DNA from: Xiashengella succiniciproducens
GTDB lineage: Bacteria > Bacteroidota > Bacteroidia > Bacteroidales > Marinilabiliaceae
Assembly: GCF_023674465.1 (NCBI RefSeq)
Contig: NZ_CP098400.1
Location: forward strand, 2,880,801-2,944,800
Length of the DNA: 64,000 nucleotides
Direction of reading: 5' to 3'
Shown here: positions 62,680 to 64,000 of the stretch, piece by piece
Layout: every line of letters starts with the position of its first letter
Numbering within the stretch: position 1 is the first letter of the stretch
Notes under the pieces: generated by a model
Told to the model about the DNA's origin: nothing
The model's input: only the letters and a program-made list of their open reading frames with translations
The model's database searches: none
Position numbers and translations under genes: made by a program

Positions 62680-63288
62680 TTAATTCTTTACTAAACCGTA
62701 AAAGAAAATGTTTAAGATGTTGTCCAACTGGCCACTCAAATCCTGAACACTTGTGGATCCTCTGAAAAGGGGAATTTCAAGTCCACGCAGTACAACAGCA
62801 ATACTCATTGCACCAAGTTGTATATCCCTGATGTTAAAGACTCCGTTGCGAACTCCGACTTCAAGAATGGTCTTCAGATAGGCCTCTTCGACAGACTCTC
62901 CTTTCTTCCTATTTGCACCCAGAAAGTTGTACTCCCCGTAAAAATCTTCCTTTAATACCTTCTGGTAATTGGCAAGCTGACTAATTGTCTGCATACGGAC
63001 TATTACATAATTACGCAGCTTATCCTTTGGGCTTAAATCCGAGTCCACGACCTCCTTCAGTTTCTTGAAGAGGATTTCAGACTCAGAATCAATTACAGCC
63101 TGGAAAATATCCTCCTTATTTTTGAAATAGTAATAAAGAGAACTTTTTCCCTTTCTAAGAGCCATTGCAATGTCTTCCATCGTGGTTTTCTTGAAACCAT
63201 AACGTGCAAACAAATCCCTGGCTGCATCAAGAATGGCACTCCTGTTAGCATCCTGTGAAGGTGTAAGTGAACTGCTTTCCAAACTCAT
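62680..63288 (-). CDS. TetR family transcriptional regulator
   Basis: 202 residues with a clear N-terminal TetR helix-turn-helix (about 15-62, AARDLFARYGFKKTTMEDIA, KGKSSLYYYFKNKEDIF) and a helical C-terminal ligand-binding half that is not diagnostic. The ligand and targets are unknown. It is transcribed together with metA, upstream of it, and faces the same way, which hints at control of metA or of a nearby operon. Confidence 0.88.
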   Translation of the reverse strand: MSLESSSLTPSQDANRSAILDAARDLFARYGFKKTTMEDIAMALRKGKSSLYYYFKNKEDIFQAVIDSESEILFKKLKEVVDSDLSPKDKLRNYVIVRMQTISQLANYQKVLKEDFYGEYNFLGANRKKGESVEEAYLKTILEVGVRNGVFNIRDIQLGAMSIAVVLRGLEIPLFRGSTSVQDLSGQLDNILNIFFYGLVKN

Positions 63289-63385
63289 ATTTCAATTTTT
63301 TACTTTATAACACGCAAGTTTGAAAATTGTTTCGTAAACGCTCTCTAACAGCGTGTTTTATCAATAATACGAGTCATCAGACTGA

Positions 63386-64000
63386 TTAAGGTGCTAACGT
63401 AAAGTCTAGCTGACGTTTTTCAAGATTAGCCTTAAGTACTTGAATCTTTACTGCGTCGCCAAGCTGGAACTTACGTTTATATCGTCTTCCGACCAGCATG
63501 TAATTTTCCTCATCAAAGGTATAATAATCATCATCTAGCTCCCTGACAGGAATCAAACCCTCACATTTGCTGTCAACCAATTCAACGTAAACACCCCACT
63601 CACTAACTCCCGAAATCACTCCATCAAACACTTCACCCACACGATCCTTAAGGAATTCTACCTGTTTGTATTTTATTGATGCACGTTCAGCATCTGCAGC
63701 ACGCTGCTCCATCTCTGAACAATGCTCGCACATTTCCTCATACTTGTCAGCCGGCACACTCTTATCTCCATCCATATATCTCTGCAACAAACGATGCGCC
63801 ATCATATCAGGATAGCGTCGAATTGGAGACGTAAAATGTGAATAATGCCTGAAAGCAAGTCCATAATGACCAATATTACGGGTTGAATAAACAGCCTTGG
63901 CCATTGTCCTCACAGCCAGTGTTTCAACTATATTCTGCTCACTACGACCCTTTACCGACTTCAACAATCGGTTCAATGCCTGACTGAGGCTTTCCTTTGG
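63386..64000 (-). CDS. rnr: Ribonuclease R (partial, runs off right edge)
   Basis: The last 204 codons of RNase R, open to the right edge. The visible part covers the end of the RNB catalytic domain (AVRTMAKAVYS, HYSHFTSPIRRYPDMMAHR) and the C-terminal S1 domain (VGEVFDGVISGVSEWGVYVEL). RNase R is a processive 3'-5' exonuclease for structured RNA. The family is about 700-800 residues, so some 500 lie outside. The short, plain C terminus (KRQLDFTLAP) lacks the basic tail of E. coli. Confidence 0.95.
   Translation of the reverse strand, partial: PKESLSQALNRLLKSVKGRSEQNIVETLAVRTMAKAVYSTRNIGHYGLAFRHYSHFTSPIRRYPDMMAHRLLQRYMDGDKSVPADKYEEMCEHCSEMEQRAADAERASIKYKQVEFLKDRVGEVFDGVISGVSEWGVYVELVDSKCEGLIPVRELDDDYYTFDEENYMLVGRRYKRKFQLGDAVKIQVLKANLEKRQLDFTLAP

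Overview
The window reads as a chromosomal segment of a Bacteroidota (Bacteroidetes) bacterium, probably of the Bacteroidales/Marinilabiliales type. The evidence is the fused lpxC-fabZ gene, parts of the type IX secretion/gliding machinery (SprA, SprE/PorW, PorX, GldH), several families largely confined to this phylum (DUF4837, the RicT-like PSP1 protein beside gldH), TAnnTTTG promoter boxes and the near absence of Shine-Dalgarno sequences. Genus and species cannot be fixed from the sequence alone.

Layout. 1-4760: partial sufB facing left, then the lipid A operon lpxD, lpxC-fabZ, lpxA, closed by a terminator. 4854-9815: an SOS-type mutagenesis cassette, with an active-looking Y-family polymerase and a DnaE2-like polymerase in one operon, divergent from a LexA-like S24 regulator. 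10121-10193: initiator tRNA. 10200-20240: an A/T-rich accessory region built of two related units, each with a conserved untranslated leader, a surface lipoprotein of unknown function and two to four small outer-membrane-barrel-like proteins. The units are separated by an IS4-family element and a fragment of a second transposase. 20242-27601: housekeeping run (M23 peptidase, dxr, rseP, tatA, DUF4837 lipoprotein, M17 aminopeptidase, pdxA). 27681-32447: rimP-nusA-infB on the minus strand. 32670-42273: a ThiL-like probable pseudoenzyme, ruvA, the very large sprA and gcvH. 42428-50044: an NtrC-like regulator without GAFTGA, divergent from sprE/porW and porX, then tsaE and alanine dehydrogenase. 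50052-55422: minus-strand run of NifU-like, Mrp, alkyltransferase-like protein, trmB, gldH, PSP1 protein and holB. 55489-64000: radical SAM enzyme, glycosyltransferase-like protein, envelope proteins of unknown role, metA, a TetR regulator and the 3' part of rnr.

The genes work together mainly in envelope building (lipid A, isoprenoid precursor, RseP, peptidoglycan peptidase), T9SS secretion (SprA translocon, PorW lipoprotein, PorX regulator, GldH), Fe-S biogenesis (SufB, NifU-like, Mrp) and translation. The most novel part is 10.2-20.2 kb. Two lipoprotein genes unlike in sequence share a leader that includes 63 identical bases able to form hairpins. They are followed by paralogous barrel genes, one present as two copies of 650 bp whose 14 differences all fall in a 140-bp patch, a mosaic pattern expected from gene conversion. 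Other points worth checking are a ThiL homologue that has lost four of five metal-binding aspartates and a possible attenuator before rimP.
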